64,000 nucleotides of DNA. Origin: a bacterium (GTDB lineage Bacteria > Krumholzibacteriota > Krumholzibacteriia > LZORAL124-64-63). The notes beneath the pieces were generated by a model. The model saw nothing but the letters and a program-made list of their open reading frames with translations. It was not told the DNA's origin and ran no database searches. This document shows positions 7,811-16,746 of the stretch, piece after piece (position 1 is the first letter of the stretch; each line of letters starts with the position of its first letter). Where the stretch lies: NCBI GenBank assembly GCA_016712675.1, contig JADJQR010000001.1:682001-746000 (forward strand), read 5' to 3'. Made by a program: the position numbers and the translations under genes.

Positions 7811-10054
7811 ATGGTCGACAAGGCGCAGCCGGTTCCCGCCCACGGACACGGCTTCGGCACCCTGCCGGTCTACTTTGCGGCCGTCAGCACCATCCTGGGC
7901 GCCGTGATGTTCCTGCGGTTCGGGTACGCGGTCGCCAACGCCGGCCTGATGGGGACCATCGGGATCATCCTGCTCGGGCACCTGGTGACGATCCCGACCG
8001 CGTTGGCCATCGCCGAAATTGCGACCAACCGGCGCGTGGAGGGCGGCGGCGAGTACTTCATCGTGTCGCGCTCGTTCGGGACCACGATCGGCGGCGTCAT
8101 CGGCCTGTCGCTCTACCTGTCGCAGGCCATCTCGGTGGCGTTCTACATGCTGGCCTTCGCCGAGGCGTTCACGCCGCTGGCCCCCTGGTTCAGCGCGACG
8201 TTCGACCGCGCCTTCGACACGCGGTTCGTGTCCCTGCCGGCGGCCGCGATCCTGCTGGCGATGGTCTGGTTCAAGGGTGCCGGCGGCGGGGTCAAGCTGC
8301 TCTATGCCGTGGTGGCGATCCTGGCCGCGTCGCTGGTGGCGTTCTTCGCGGGGCGACCGGTGGACGGCTTCGAGGCTCAGGGTGCCTCGCTCACGGCGCG
8401 GCTGGCCGACGGCGATTCCTTCTTCGTCGTGTTCGCGATCTGCTTCCCGGCCTTCACCGGCATGACCGCCGGCGTCGGCCTGTCGGGCGACCTGCGCAAC
8501 CCGCGCCGCTCGATCCCCGCCGGCACGCTGGCGGCCACCGCCACCGGCATGGCCGTCTACCTGGCGCTGGTGTTCAAGCTGGCGTGGTCGGCCCCGGTCG
8601 TGGACCTGGCGGGCGACCAGTTGATCATGTCGCGCATCGCCGCCTGGGGACCGCTGATCCTGATCGGGCTGGGCGCCGCGACGCTCAGTTCGGCGCTGGG
8701 CTCGGTGCTGGTGGCGCCGCGCACGCTGCAGGCGCTGGGGGCCGACCGCAACGTGCCGCTGCGCGCGGCCAACCGCTGGCTGGCCCGCGGCACGGGCAAT
8801 GCGAACGAGCCCCGCAACGCCACTCTCGTGACGGCCGTCCTGGCGCTGGCGATCATCGCGCTGGGGAACGTGGACTTCGTGGCCCGGATCATCTCGATGT
8901 TCTTCATGGTCACCTACGGCTCGTTGTGCGCCATCAGCTTCCTCGAGCACTTCGCGGCCCGCCCCAGCTACCGTCCCGGCTTCCGTTCGCGCTGGTACAT
9001 CAGCCTGTTCGGCGCGCTGATCTGTCTGTTCATGATGTTCCAGATGGACCCGCTCTACGCCCTGCTGGCGCTGGCGCTGCTGGTCGGCCTCTACCAGGTG
9101 ATCCGCCGGCAGAAGGGCGGCGCCTCGGATGACGTCGCCGCCATGTTCGAGGGGGTCATGACGCAGGCCACGCGGCACCTCAACGTGCGGCTGCAGTCGC
9201 GGCACCGGGGCAGCGGGAATGCCGAGTGGCGTCCGAGCATCATCATGGTGAACAGCCGGACCTTCGAGCGGCGCGGGCCGCTGAACCTCATGCGCTGGCT
9301 CGCGCACCGCCACGGGTTCGGCATGTACCTGCACCACATCCAGGGTGCGCTCGACGCGAGGACCCATGCCGAGGGCGAGGAGGTTCGCCGCCGCCTGGTC
9401 GAGATGGCGCGCCTGCAGAACAGCGCCGTGTTCATGGACACCATCATCAGCCCGTCCCTGAAGACGGCCCTGGCGCAGAGCCTGCAGGTGCCGGGCGTTT
9501 CCGGGCTGCACAACAACTGCGTGTTGTTCGAGTTCTCGATCCACGACCAGGAAGAGGTGTTGACGGAGGTCGTCGACAACTGCCTCTTCGTCGCCGACAC
9601 CGGCATGAGCCAGCTCGTGCTCCGCCACGGCGACATCCATTTCGGAGAGCGCAAGAACATCCACGTCTGGCTGACCTGGAACGACACCGACAACGCCAAC
9701 GTGATGATCCTGCTGGGCTACATCCTGGCCGGCCATGCCGACTGGAAGGACGCGGCCATCCGGGTCTACCTGGCCTACCCGCGCGAGACCGTGCGCGAGC
9801 GCCGGGCCGAGATCAAGGCGCTCATCGCCGAGGGCCGCATGCCGGTCAGCGAGATGAACATCCGGTTCATGCCGGTCGACGACCTGGAGTCGTTCCGCGA
9901 CGCCGTGGCGCGCTATTCGGCGAAGGCGGACCTGACGGTCATCGGATACGACATGCAGGGCCTGCGCGAGCGGCGCGAGGACCTGTTCCGCAAGCACCCG
10001 GCGCTGGGTGACGTGCTGTTCGTGCACGCGCCGAAGGGCATCAACATCCGCTAG
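7811..10054 (+). CDS. APC-superfamily transporter, cation-chloride cotransporter (SLC12) type
   Basis: The product has 747 residues. The first 430 or so contain about 12 hydrophobic spans and begin FGTLPVYFAAVSTILGAVMF, the amino acid/polyamine/organocation fold. GGGEYFIVSRSFGTTIGGVI matches the conserved third-helix region of this family. The remaining 300 residues are a soluble C-terminal domain, as in eukaryotic Na-K-Cl cotransporters and their bacterial relatives; ordinary amino acid permeases lack it. It ends with a Rossmann or USP-like alpha/beta region. GAGGAG lies 5 bases before the ATG. It probably carries ions or amino acids across the inner membrane. The substrate cannot be read from sequence. 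Confidence 0.82.
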   Translation: MVDKAQPVPAHGHGFGTLPVYFAAVSTILGAVMFLRFGYAVANAGLMGTIGIILLGHLVTIPTALAIAEIATNRRVEGGGEYFIVSRSFGTTIGGVIGLSLYLSQAISVAFYMLAFAEAFTPLAPWFSATFDRAFDTRFVSLPAAAILLAMVWFKGAGGGVKLLYAVVAILAASLVAFFAGRPVDGFEAQGASLTARLADGDSFFVVFAICFPAFTGMTAGVGLSGDLRNPRRSIPAGTLAATATGMAVYLALVFKLAWSAPVVDLAGDQLIMSRIAAWGPLILIGLGAATLSSALGSVLVAPRTLQALGADRNVPLRAANRWLARGTGNANEPRNATLVTAVLALAIIALGNVDFVARIISMFFMVTYGSLCAISFLEHFAARPSYRPGFRSRWYISLFGALICLFMMFQMDPLYALLALALLVGLYQVIRRQKGGASDDVAAMFEGVMTQATRHLNVRLQSRHRGSGNAEWRPSIIMVNSRTFERRGPLNLMRWLAHRHGFGMYLHHIQGALDARTHAEGEEVRRRLVEMARLQNSAVFMDTIISPSLKTALAQSLQVPGVSGLHNNCVLFEFSIHDQEEVLTEVVDNCLFVADTGMSQLVLRHGDIHFGERKNIHVWLTWNDTDNANVMILLGYILAGHADWKDAAIRVYLAYPRETVRERRAEIKALIAEGRMPVSEMNIRFMPVDDLESFRDAVARYSAKADLTVIGYDMQGLRERREDLFRKHPALGDVLFVHAPKGINIR

Positions 10055-10067
10055 CGGGTGGGCCCGC

Positions 10068-11804
10068 TCAGTAGCCGTCCACGCCGCCGTCGAACGAGCG
10101 CGAGTCGGCGGCGCCGAGGCGCCGGCCCGTCTGCGGGTCAACGACGATCCCCATCACGATCCCCTGCGGCGGACGCCGCTTCACGGCGTGGCCCATGGCC
10201 TGGTAGTCGCGCCGCACCTCCGGCGGGAAGCCCTGCGCCTCGAACTGCGTGACGTCGGGCAGCCACTGGTGATGGAAGCGCGGGGCCTCGACCGCCTGGC
10301 GGATGTCCATCCCGAAGTCGACCACGTTCAGCACCACCTGCAGCACCGAGTTGATGATGGTGCGGCCGCCCGGGCTGCCGACGACCAGCACCGGCACGCC
10401 GCCGCGGGCGACGATGACCGGCGTCATGCTGGACAGCATGCGTGCGCCGGGGCGCACCAGGTTCGGCGACGTGCCGACCGCGCCGCGCCGGTCGGTGCGG
10501 CCGGGAACCGCGTTGAAGTCGCCCATCTCGTTGTTCAGCAGGAAGCCCGTGCCCGGGGCCATCAGCGTGGAGCCGTACGATTCCTCGAGCGTGTAGGTCA
10601 GCGCGACGGCGCCGCCGGCGGCGTCGACCACCGACAGGTGCGTGGTCTGCTCGCTCTCGGCGGGCAGCCAGGCACCGGCGAAGGCGCTGCTGTCGCTGGG
10701 CGAGGCGGCGTCCGGCAGGATCGTCGCGCGCAGGCGGGCGGCGCGCTCCTTCGACAGCAGCATCGCCAGCGGCAGGTCGGGGTTCGCGTCGGGATCGCCC
10801 AGGAAGCGCGCGCGGTCGGCGTAGGCGCGGCGCATCGCCTCGGTCAGCAGGTGCAGGTACGGCGTCGAATTGTGGCCGAGGGCGGCCAGGTCGTCGCCCT
10901 CCAGCTGGTTCAGCATGGTGATGAGCGCGATGCCACCCGATGACGGCGGCCCCATGGAGACGATCTCGTGGCCGCGGTAGGTCCCGCGCACGGGCTCGCG
11001 CTCGACGGCGCGGTAGGCCGCAAGATCCGCCTCGGTGACCAGGCCTCCGTGGCCGTGCATGAAGGCCGCCAGCAGGCGCGCGGTCTCGCCCTCGTAGAAT
11101 CCCGCGGCGCCGCCGTCCCTGATGCGCGCCAGCGTCGCCGCCAGCTCGGGCTGGCACAGCGTCTCGCCCGGCCGCAGGGCCCGGACGCCGTCCGCCAGGA
11201 ATGCGTCGCGGGTGGCCGCGTGCAGGGTGTCGGTGGTGGTGGCCAGCCAGTCGCACCAGTCGCGCATGCCCTGGGAGAACGCGAAGCCGTTCCGCGCCAG
11301 GACAACGGCCGGCTGCACCAGTTCGGCCCACGGCCGTGAACCGTGCCGCTGGTGCGCCAGCCACAACCCGGCCACCGTGCCGGGCACGCCCACCGAGAGC
11401 GGGCCGCGGTGGTTGCTGGTGTCGCGCACGGCGCCGCGTTCGTCCAGGAACATGCGTTCGTGCGCGGCGGCGGGCGCCGTCTCGCGGAAGTCGTAGCTGG
11501 CAGCCCGGCCCTGAGCGTCGTGGTAGAGCAGGAAGCCGCCGCCGCCCAGGTTGCCGGCCTGCGGGTAGACCACGGCCAGGGCCAGGGCGGTGGCGACGGC
11601 CGCATCGACGGCGTTGCCGCCATCCCGCAGGACCTGTGCGCCCACGGCGGCAGCCAGGTGATGGTCGCAGGCCACCAGGCCGTGGGGCGCGGCGATCGGG
11701 GGCAGCGTGCCGGCCCGGGCCGGCGTTGTCTGGGCCGGGGCCAGCAGGAGGAGCACGAACCACGGCAGCAGGCGGCGGCTGGATGGCGGGCGGCAGGATG
11801 GCAT
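10068..11804 (-). CDS. ggt: Gamma-glutamyltransferase
   Basis: The product has 578 residues from the ATG at 11804, which is followed directly by a signal peptide (LLPWFVLLLLAPAQTTPARA). The frame stays open upstream, but the extra residues look non-coding. The self-cleavage site is QTTHLSVVD, so the mature small subunit should begin at the threonine pair around 387-388. Other family landmarks are GGNAVDAAVA, NLGGGGF, GPPSSGG and GSTLMAPGTGFLLNNEMGDF. It hydrolyses or transfers the gamma-glutamyl group of glutathione and related peptides in the periplasm. It converges on the transporter gene with only 13 bases between stops. Confidence 0.95.
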   Translation of the reverse strand: MPSCRPPSSRRLLPWFVLLLLAPAQTTPARAGTLPPIAAPHGLVACDHHLAAAVGAQVLRDGGNAVDAAVATALALAVVYPQAGNLGGGGFLLYHDAQGRAASYDFRETAPAAAHERMFLDERGAVRDTSNHRGPLSVGVPGTVAGLWLAHQRHGSRPWAELVQPAVVLARNGFAFSQGMRDWCDWLATTTDTLHAATRDAFLADGVRALRPGETLCQPELAATLARIRDGGAAGFYEGETARLLAAFMHGHGGLVTEADLAAYRAVEREPVRGTYRGHEIVSMGPPSSGGIALITMLNQLEGDDLAALGHNSTPYLHLLTEAMRRAYADRARFLGDPDANPDLPLAMLLSKERAARLRATILPDAASPSDSSAFAGAWLPAESEQTTHLSVVDAAGGAVALTYTLEESYGSTLMAPGTGFLLNNEMGDFNAVPGRTDRRGAVGTSPNLVRPGARMLSSMTPVIVARGGVPVLVVGSPGGRTIINSVLQVVLNVVDFGMDIRQAVEAPRFHHQWLPDVTQFEAQGFPPEVRRDYQAMGHAVKRRPPQGIVMGIVVDPQTGRRLGAADSRSFDGGVDGY

Positions 11805-11970
11805 CGGGGCGCCTTTCGGGCTGCGGACGGCAGTGCGGGTCCCTGCCGTTGATCCTACCAGCGCGCCGTGCGGGAGCAAACTGCAGGGACGTGGGCAGGC
11901 CCCGGTCCGATCGGCCCGGCGCGAACCAGGATACAGAAAGCCCGATTTGCCGGTCGCCGCGCGAACAGCG

Positions 11971-12648
11971 ATGCTGCCCCGCATGACAAGCCTGAACCGC
12001 CTGCTTCCCGGCCTGGCCGCCCCGCTGCTCGTGGCGGCCGGCCTTGTGCTCCTGCGCAGCGCGCCGTTCGTGTTCGTCGCCTACCACCTGCTGCTGTGCC
12101 TGCTGGTCCCGTTGCTGCAGGCGCGCCGGTCGGGCCTGGGCTTTGCGGCACACGCGCGGGCGCTCGGACTGAACCGGCGTGGACTGCAGGCGGGACTCCT
12201 GCTGGGACTGGGCTCGGCGCTGGTGCCGCCGCTGGCCTTCGCGTTCGCGCCGTCGCTGTTCCCGGATGTCGAGCGGCTTCGCGCGGCGCTGGCGGGCTGG
12301 GGCCTGCCGCCGGCGGCCCCGGCCCTCTTCCTGTTCTTCATGGCCGTGTTCAACGGGCCCTCCGAGGAGCTCTTCTGGCGCGGCTGGCTGCTGCGCGGGC
12401 CCGTGCCGGGCCCGCCGGCGCGCGTGGCGCTGGCGTTGCTGTTCACGTCCTACCACGTGCTGACCATCGGTCGGCTGGCTCCGACGCCGGCCGCGGCCGC
12501 GCTGCTGGTGGCGGGCACGCTGCTGGGGGCGCTGGCGTGGACCTGGATGCGGGCGCGATGGCAGTCGGTGTGGCCCGCCCTCTGCTCGCATACCGGCATC
12601 ACCTGCGGATATCTCTATGTGTGCGCGCGGCTGCTGGCCGAGACCTGA
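11971..12648 (+). CDS. CPBP-family intramembrane metalloprotease
   Basis: The product has 225 residues and about six to seven membrane spans. The three CPBP (Abi/Rce1) motifs are present: SEELFWRGWLL (EExxxR), FTSYHVLTIG (FxxxH) and a final SHTGITCGY histidine. Relatives are membrane proteases that trim prenylated or signal-type peptides, or that confer bacteriocin self-immunity. An ATG at 11983 is an equally possible start, and neither has a clear ribosome binding site. The gene diverges from ggt. No bacteriocin gene is nearby, so the substrate is unknown. Confidence 0.85.
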   Translation: MLPRMTSLNRLLPGLAAPLLVAAGLVLLRSAPFVFVAYHLLLCLLVPLLQARRSGLGFAAHARALGLNRRGLQAGLLLGLGSALVPPLAFAFAPSLFPDVERLRAALAGWGLPPAAPALFLFFMAVFNGPSEELFWRGWLLRGPVPGPPARVALALLFTSYHVLTIGRLAPTPAAAALLVAGTLLGALAWTWMRARWQSVWPALCSHTGITCGYLYVCARLLAET

Positions 12649-12747
12649 TCCGCCGCCCGATGCATATTTGTCGTGCACTCGTCGCGTGATGAGTTACTTT
12701 TTTCCGGTTGTACCTTGCCCCTATCCGTCCCTGCAGTGGAGCCGGTC

Positions 12748-14256
12748 TTGACTTCGACCCGCACGGTCGCCCGCAATACGCTCTTCCTGTCCATCGGTCT
12801 GCTCACCGGGCGGATCCTCACGGTCTTCGTCTACCAGAAGATGGCCGGCATTCTCGGCCCGGCGGGCGTCGGCATCGCGAACCTGGCCATCGATGTCTCG
12901 GCCATCCTGCTGATCGTCGCCAATTACGGGCTGGGCACGCTGATCACGCGCGAGGTGGCGCGCGACCGCAACCTGACCCTGCCGGTGATGTGGGCGGCAC
13001 TGAAGATCCGCCTGGCGCTGGCCGCCGCCTGCTTCGGCGTGCTGTATGTCTACGCCGGGCTGTCGGGATTCGGAGAGTTGCAGCGCGGCGCGCTCTACGT
13101 GATGGGACTGGGCATCTTCCTCGAGGCCACCGCCATGGCCTGCGACGCCGTGCTGCAGGCCCATGACCGCGTGATCTCGCAGATGTGGGGGCAGATCGCC
13201 TCGGCCATCGCCTACTTCGCCCTGGCCTGGTGGTGGCTGGATGCGGGGTACGGCGTCATGGGCATCATGTGGGCCAACGTGGCCAGCCGCGCCGTGCGGC
13301 TGCTGATCATGACGCCGTTGATGTTCACCGGCACCGGCCCCTGGCTGCGGAACCCGCCGGGCCGCGCGGAGTCGCGCGCCACGTCGTCGCGTGGGCTGCT
13401 GGTGTTGGCCTGGCCGATCTTCCTGGCCTCGACCTTCGGCATCCTCCATTTCAAGATCGACACGCCGCTGGTCCGGCATTTCATGGGCAGCGACGACGCC
13501 GTGGGCATCTACACGCAGGGCCATCGCGCGCTGGATTACCTGGCCTACCTGCCCGGGCTGTTCGCCACGGCGCTGTTCCCGACCCTGATCCGCGCGGCGA
13601 AGGACGAAGGCGGCCTGGAGCGGGTGAGCGAGCGCGCCCTGCGCTACCTGCACCTGCTGGTGATGCCCCTGACGCTGCTGTTCGCCCTGGCCGCCGAGCC
13701 GGTGACGATGTGGCTGGTCAAGGGGCGCGAGGGCTTCGGCGACTCGGTGGTCGTCTTCCGCATCGTCGTCTGGGGCATGCCGTTCCTGGCGGCCACGAAC
13801 GTGCTGAACCGCATGCTGTACACCGCCGGCCGCGAGCGGTCGTTCACCGCCATCGCCGTCATCACGCTCGTGTTCAACCTGGCGACGAACCTCGTGGTCA
13901 TCCCGCGCTGGGGCTATTTCGGCGCCGCCTGGGTCGTCGTGGCCAGCCAGGCCGTCAGCACGCTGCTGCACTGGTACTTCGTGCGTCGCGCGGGCCTGGC
14001 GCTCCCGGTCGCGCGCTCGCTCGTGAACGCGACGGCCGCGCTGGCCCTGGCTTGGCTGGCGGCCGCGGGCATCGGCCAGTTGGCCGGGCCGGCGTGGGGC
14101 GCCACCTGGTGGGCGCTGCCCGTCCGGGCGGGCTGGGGGCCGACGCTGTTCGTGATTGCCGTGTGCGCCGTGCTCTACCTCCCGGCGCTGTGGGTCACGC
14201 GCACGTTGACGAAAGCGGACCTGCCGGTGCTGATGTCGCTGGTCCGGCGGGGCTGA
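12748..14256 (+). CDS. Polysaccharide flippase (MOP/Wzx-like)
   Basis: The product has 502 residues from a TTG at 12748, chosen because GGAG lies 6 bases upstream and the sequence then opens with the family-type RTVARNTLFLSIG. A GTG at 12736 is an alternative. Twelve to fourteen membrane spans run through the whole length. Features of the polysaccharide-biosynthesis flippase family include MAGILGPAGVGIANLAIDVS near the start, a Phe/Pro-rich centre (GLFATALFPTLIRA) and the C-terminal MOP repeat. It would move a lipid-linked glycan across the inner membrane. No glycosyltransferases are adjacent. Confidence 0.88.
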   Translation: MTSTRTVARNTLFLSIGLLTGRILTVFVYQKMAGILGPAGVGIANLAIDVSAILLIVANYGLGTLITREVARDRNLTLPVMWAALKIRLALAAACFGVLYVYAGLSGFGELQRGALYVMGLGIFLEATAMACDAVLQAHDRVISQMWGQIASAIAYFALAWWWLDAGYGVMGIMWANVASRAVRLLIMTPLMFTGTGPWLRNPPGRAESRATSSRGLLVLAWPIFLASTFGILHFKIDTPLVRHFMGSDDAVGIYTQGHRALDYLAYLPGLFATALFPTLIRAAKDEGGLERVSERALRYLHLLVMPLTLLFALAAEPVTMWLVKGREGFGDSVVVFRIVVWGMPFLAATNVLNRMLYTAGRERSFTAIAVITLVFNLATNLVVIPRWGYFGAAWVVVASQAVSTLLHWYFVRRAGLALPVARSLVNATAALALAWLAAAGIGQLAGPAWGATWWALPVRAGWGPTLFVIAVCAVLYLPALWVTRTLTKADLPVLMSLVRRG

Positions 14257-14403
14257 GCCGGGATTCCCGGATCTTCCATCTGCTTCATCTTCGACCCTTC
14301 CAGTTGGTCCGCACGACCGGGTCCGTGCGCGTGGCAGGACGTCACCGCTGCTCTTTGGCCCTGCTTCGGATCACTGGGCCCGGAAGTAGGCGAGGTCGAC
14401 GCG

Positions 14404-14763
14404 CATGCCTGCGCCACCACCTGCCACGCACCGGGAACCGAACCCTGCGGGGCGGAAGCACACCTGAACATCGCCGGGCTGGCTCCGGGGCAACGCGGCC
14501 GCATCCGCCTTATCGAGGGCGGCCGGATCATCCGGCAGCACCTTCCGGACATGGGCCAGCCGCCGAGCGCGGTGGCGGCGATGGCGCGCCGGGCGCCGAC
14601 CGGTGACCTGCTGCGGGCCCGCACGCGGGACGTCGAGCCGGAGCGGCGGGCCCCCGCGGAACGCCCCGGTGGCCCATTCCTCCGCGCCCGGCAGCACCAA
14701 CGGCTTCATCGCTGGGCTGCCCTGAGGTGGCGGATCCCGGACCAGCGACATACCTTGCCATAA
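14404..14763 (+). pseudogene. feoA-like pseudogene (SH3-type ferrous iron protein)
   Basis: An ATG at 14404 opens a short frame that stops at about 14466. One frame over, the sequence continues as LNIAGLAPGQRGRIRLIEGG, then a stretch ending HLPDMG, then RRAPTGDLLRARTRDVE. This matches the order of the FeoA fold: L-x-PG-x-x-GxI, RLxxMG, RRAPxGDPL, and a closing R-D-VE-LSLR strand. Several core hydrophobics are replaced (for example MGQPPSAVAAM), and the strand that should end SLRR reads PERR. A single-base loss near 14464 plus decay fits a dead gene. FeoA-type proteins often accompany hemerythrin/DUF438 genes, which follow here. The right-hand boundary is uncertain. Confidence 0.5.
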
Positions 14764-14768
14764 AATAG

Positions 14769-14780
14769 GACAAAAATGTC
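14769..14780. promoter_or_regulatory. Inverted repeat GACA-AAAA-TGTC upstream of the DUF438 gene
   Basis: A perfect 4-base inverted repeat with an A4 spacer sits in an AT-rich patch 50 bases before the GTG of the hemerythrin/PAS gene. Spacing and position fit a dimeric repressor or activator site for this redox locus. It does not match the FNR (TTGAT-N4-ATCAA) or DNR (TTGAC-N4-GTCAA) consensus. Confidence 0.35.
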
Positions 14781-14829
14781 TGGTTTGTGAACAGCGTCAT
14801 TCAAGCCCATTGGCCACCGGGAGGTCAAC

Positions 14830-16077
14830 GTGAGCGAACTGATCCACGACCAGCAGCGCCGCATGGCCCTGCTCAAGCACATGATCCTGCAGCTGCACGG
14901 GGGCGAGGCGCCGGACGCGGTGCGCCCCCAGCTGATCCGCCTGCTCGGGCGGGTGCCCTACGACGAGGTGGTGGCCGTGGAGCAGGAGCTCATCGGCGAG
15001 GGCATGCCCACCGAGGAGATCCTGAAGTTCTGCGACCTGCACAAGCTGGCATTGAACCCGAGCCTGCTGCCGGAGGAGGAGCGGCCGGTGCCGGCGGGCC
15101 ACCCGGTCGACGTCATGCGCGCCGAGAACCGGGCGCTGGGCTGGGAGCTGGTGGCCGTGCGCGCGCTGTTCGACCAGATCGTCGCGCTGGACACGGGCGC
15201 CGACGCCACGGAACTGCTGCATGACCTGCGGGTGCGCTTCAACGCGCTGATGGACGTGGAGAAGCACTACCTGCGCAAGGAGCACCTGCTGTTCCCGTAC
15301 CTGGAGCGGCACGGGATCACGGGGCCGCCGACCGTCATGTGGGGCAAGCACGACGAGGCGCGCGCGCTGCTGAAGGGAGCGGTCGAGACCCTGGCCGCCG
15401 CGCCCGGGGCGACGGCCGTCGAGGCGCAGGCGCTGGTCCCGCTGGTGCTGGCGCCGGCGGTCGAGGCCATCGTCGGCATGGTGGACAAGGAGCAGCAGAT
15501 CCTGCTGCCGATGTGCCTGGATACGCTGGCCGAGTCCGAGTGGGGAGCCATCGCGGCCGGGAGCGCCGACCTGGGCTACTGCCTGGTGGTGCCCGAGGTC
15601 CAATGGCGTCCCGAAGGCACGCCGCCCACCGAGTCGGCCGGTGGCGGCGATGGCCGCGTGCGACTGCCCTCGGGCTCGTTCACGACCGCGCAGCTGCAGG
15701 CGGTGCTCAACACGATCCCGTTCGACATCACCTTCGTCGATGCCGACGATACCGTGCGCTACTTCAGCGAGGGGCGCGAGCGGATCTTCGCGCGCACGCG
15801 CGCGATCATCGGCCGCAAGGTCGAGTACTGCCACCCGCCCAAGAGCGTCGCCATCGTGCAGCAGATCCTGGCCGACTTCCGCGCGGGTCGCCAGACGCAT
15901 GCGCAGTTCTGGATCGAGTTGGGCGGGCAGTTCCTCTGCATCGAGTACTTCGCCCTGCACGACGAGGCCGGGATCTTCCTCGGAACGCTCGAGGTGAGCC
16001 AGGACCTCACCGCCAAGCGCGTCCTGACCGGACAGCAGCGGCTGCTCAACTACGTGAAGGAAGGCGACCATGAGTGA
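14830..16077 (+). CDS. DUF438 / hemerythrin / PAS sensor protein
   Basis: The product has 415 residues and starts at a GTG preceded by GGGAGG. Residues 1-85 are a DUF438 domain (KFCDLHKLALNPSLLP). Residues 88-230 are a hemerythrin HHE four-helix domain, with likely di-iron ligands at H91 (GHPVDVMRAEN), H146, E151-H152 (KEHLLFPYLE) and H174 (WGKHDEAR). Residues 290-400 are a PAS-type domain (AVLNTIPFDITFVDADDTVRYFSEG). Proteins with this architecture occur in anaerobes, where they are linked to oxygen or nitric oxide sensing and iron-sulfur repair. It overlaps the next gene by 8 bases, so the two are translationally coupled. Confidence 0.9.
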   Translation: MSELIHDQQRRMALLKHMILQLHGGEAPDAVRPQLIRLLGRVPYDEVVAVEQELIGEGMPTEEILKFCDLHKLALNPSLLPEEERPVPAGHPVDVMRAENRALGWELVAVRALFDQIVALDTGADATELLHDLRVRFNALMDVEKHYLRKEHLLFPYLERHGITGPPTVMWGKHDEARALLKGAVETLAAAPGATAVEAQALVPLVLAPAVEAIVGMVDKEQQILLPMCLDTLAESEWGAIAAGSADLGYCLVVPEVQWRPEGTPPTESAGGGDGRVRLPSGSFTTAQLQAVLNTIPFDITFVDADDTVRYFSEGRERIFARTRAIIGRKVEYCHPPKSVAIVQQILADFRAGRQTHAQFWIELGGQFLCIEYFALHDEAGIFLGTLEVSQDLTAKRVLTGQQRLLNYVKEGDHE

Positions 16078-16612
16078 GAGACCGCCGATCACCCCGCAGA
16101 TGAAGGTAGGGCAACTGCTGGATGCGTACCCGGAGCTGGAGGACGAGCTCATCGCCATCGCGCCCGAGTTCGCGCGGTTGCGGAACCCCGTGCTGCGGAA
16201 GACCGTTGCGCGCGTGACGTCGCTGCAGCAGGCCGCCCTGGTCGGCGGCATCGGCCTGGGCGAGGCGGTGGCCCGCCTGCGCGCGGCTGCCGGCAGCGAC
16301 GATTCGGCGCCGGCCCCGCAACCCGAAGGGTGTGCCCCCGATGCCGCCGCCGGGCCGGTGGACAGGCCCGAGTGGGTGGACCGGGTGGCCGTGGTCAGTC
16401 GCGATGACGCGCGCGCGGACATCGACGCCGGGCAACACCCCCTGCCGCGCGTGATGGCGGCCGTCGCCACGCTGAAGCAGGGGCAGGCCCACATCCTGGT
16501 CACCCCCTTCGTACCGGCGCCGTTGCTGGACAAGGCGCGAGGGCTCGGCCTGCACGTCTGGACCGAGCAGGCAGGGGCGCGGGAGTTCCGGAGCCTGATC
16601 GCGCGACTGTAG
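16070..16612 (+). CDS. DUF1858-DUF2249 protein
   Basis: The product has 180 residues. Residues 8-65 match DUF1858 (MKVGQLLDAYPELEDELIAI, then LRKTVARVTSLQQAALVGGI). After an acidic, Pro/Ala-rich linker, residues 100-178 match DUF2249 (HPLPRVMAAVATLKQGQAHI, then VPAPLLDKARGLGLHVW). Both modules are regular companions of DUF438/hemerythrin genes. Its ATG lies inside the end of the previous gene. The biochemical role is not established; relatives are proposed to be redox or ligand-binding adaptors. Confidence 0.85.
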   Translation: MSERPPITPQMKVGQLLDAYPELEDELIAIAPEFARLRNPVLRKTVARVTSLQQAALVGGIGLGEAVARLRAAAGSDDSAPAPQPEGCAPDAAAGPVDRPEWVDRVAVVSRDDARADIDAGQHPLPRVMAAVATLKQGQAHILVTPFVPAPLLDKARGLGLHVWTEQAGAREFRSLIARL

Positions 16613-16746
16613 CCCGAAGGTCGCGCATTGGGGCTTGTGCGGGGGCCGCGGCCTGCTATGCTCGCCCGCGAACGTCCCCTGCGCGCTGGCGGCGCTCCTG
16701 ACCTGCCCCGACCGCCCCGGTCCGGGCGTGGACGAAAGGCGGCGGC

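Larger units (their letters stand above)
14257..14829. other. Gap holding a feoA-like remnant and an operator-like repeat
   Basis: This 573-base stretch has no intact gene. The frame of the upstream flippase stays open after its stop, to 14763, but has no ATG, GTG or TTG until 14551. Its translation from about 14464 resembles FeoA. An AT-rich patch with an inverted repeat lies just before the next gene. Confidence 0.6.

Noticed and set aside
7637-10141. An 834-codon open frame opposite the transporter gene
   Set aside because: It is the antisense of a clear transporter gene, with no motif.
10138-12678. An 846-codon minus-strand frame over ggt and the CPBP gene
   Set aside because: The ggt frame in the same strand is clearly the coding one and has all family motifs.
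14254-14763. Read-through of the flippase stop into the open frame downstream
   Set aside because: The frame is open, but the flippase length is already normal and the downstream part resembles a separate FeoA-like domain.
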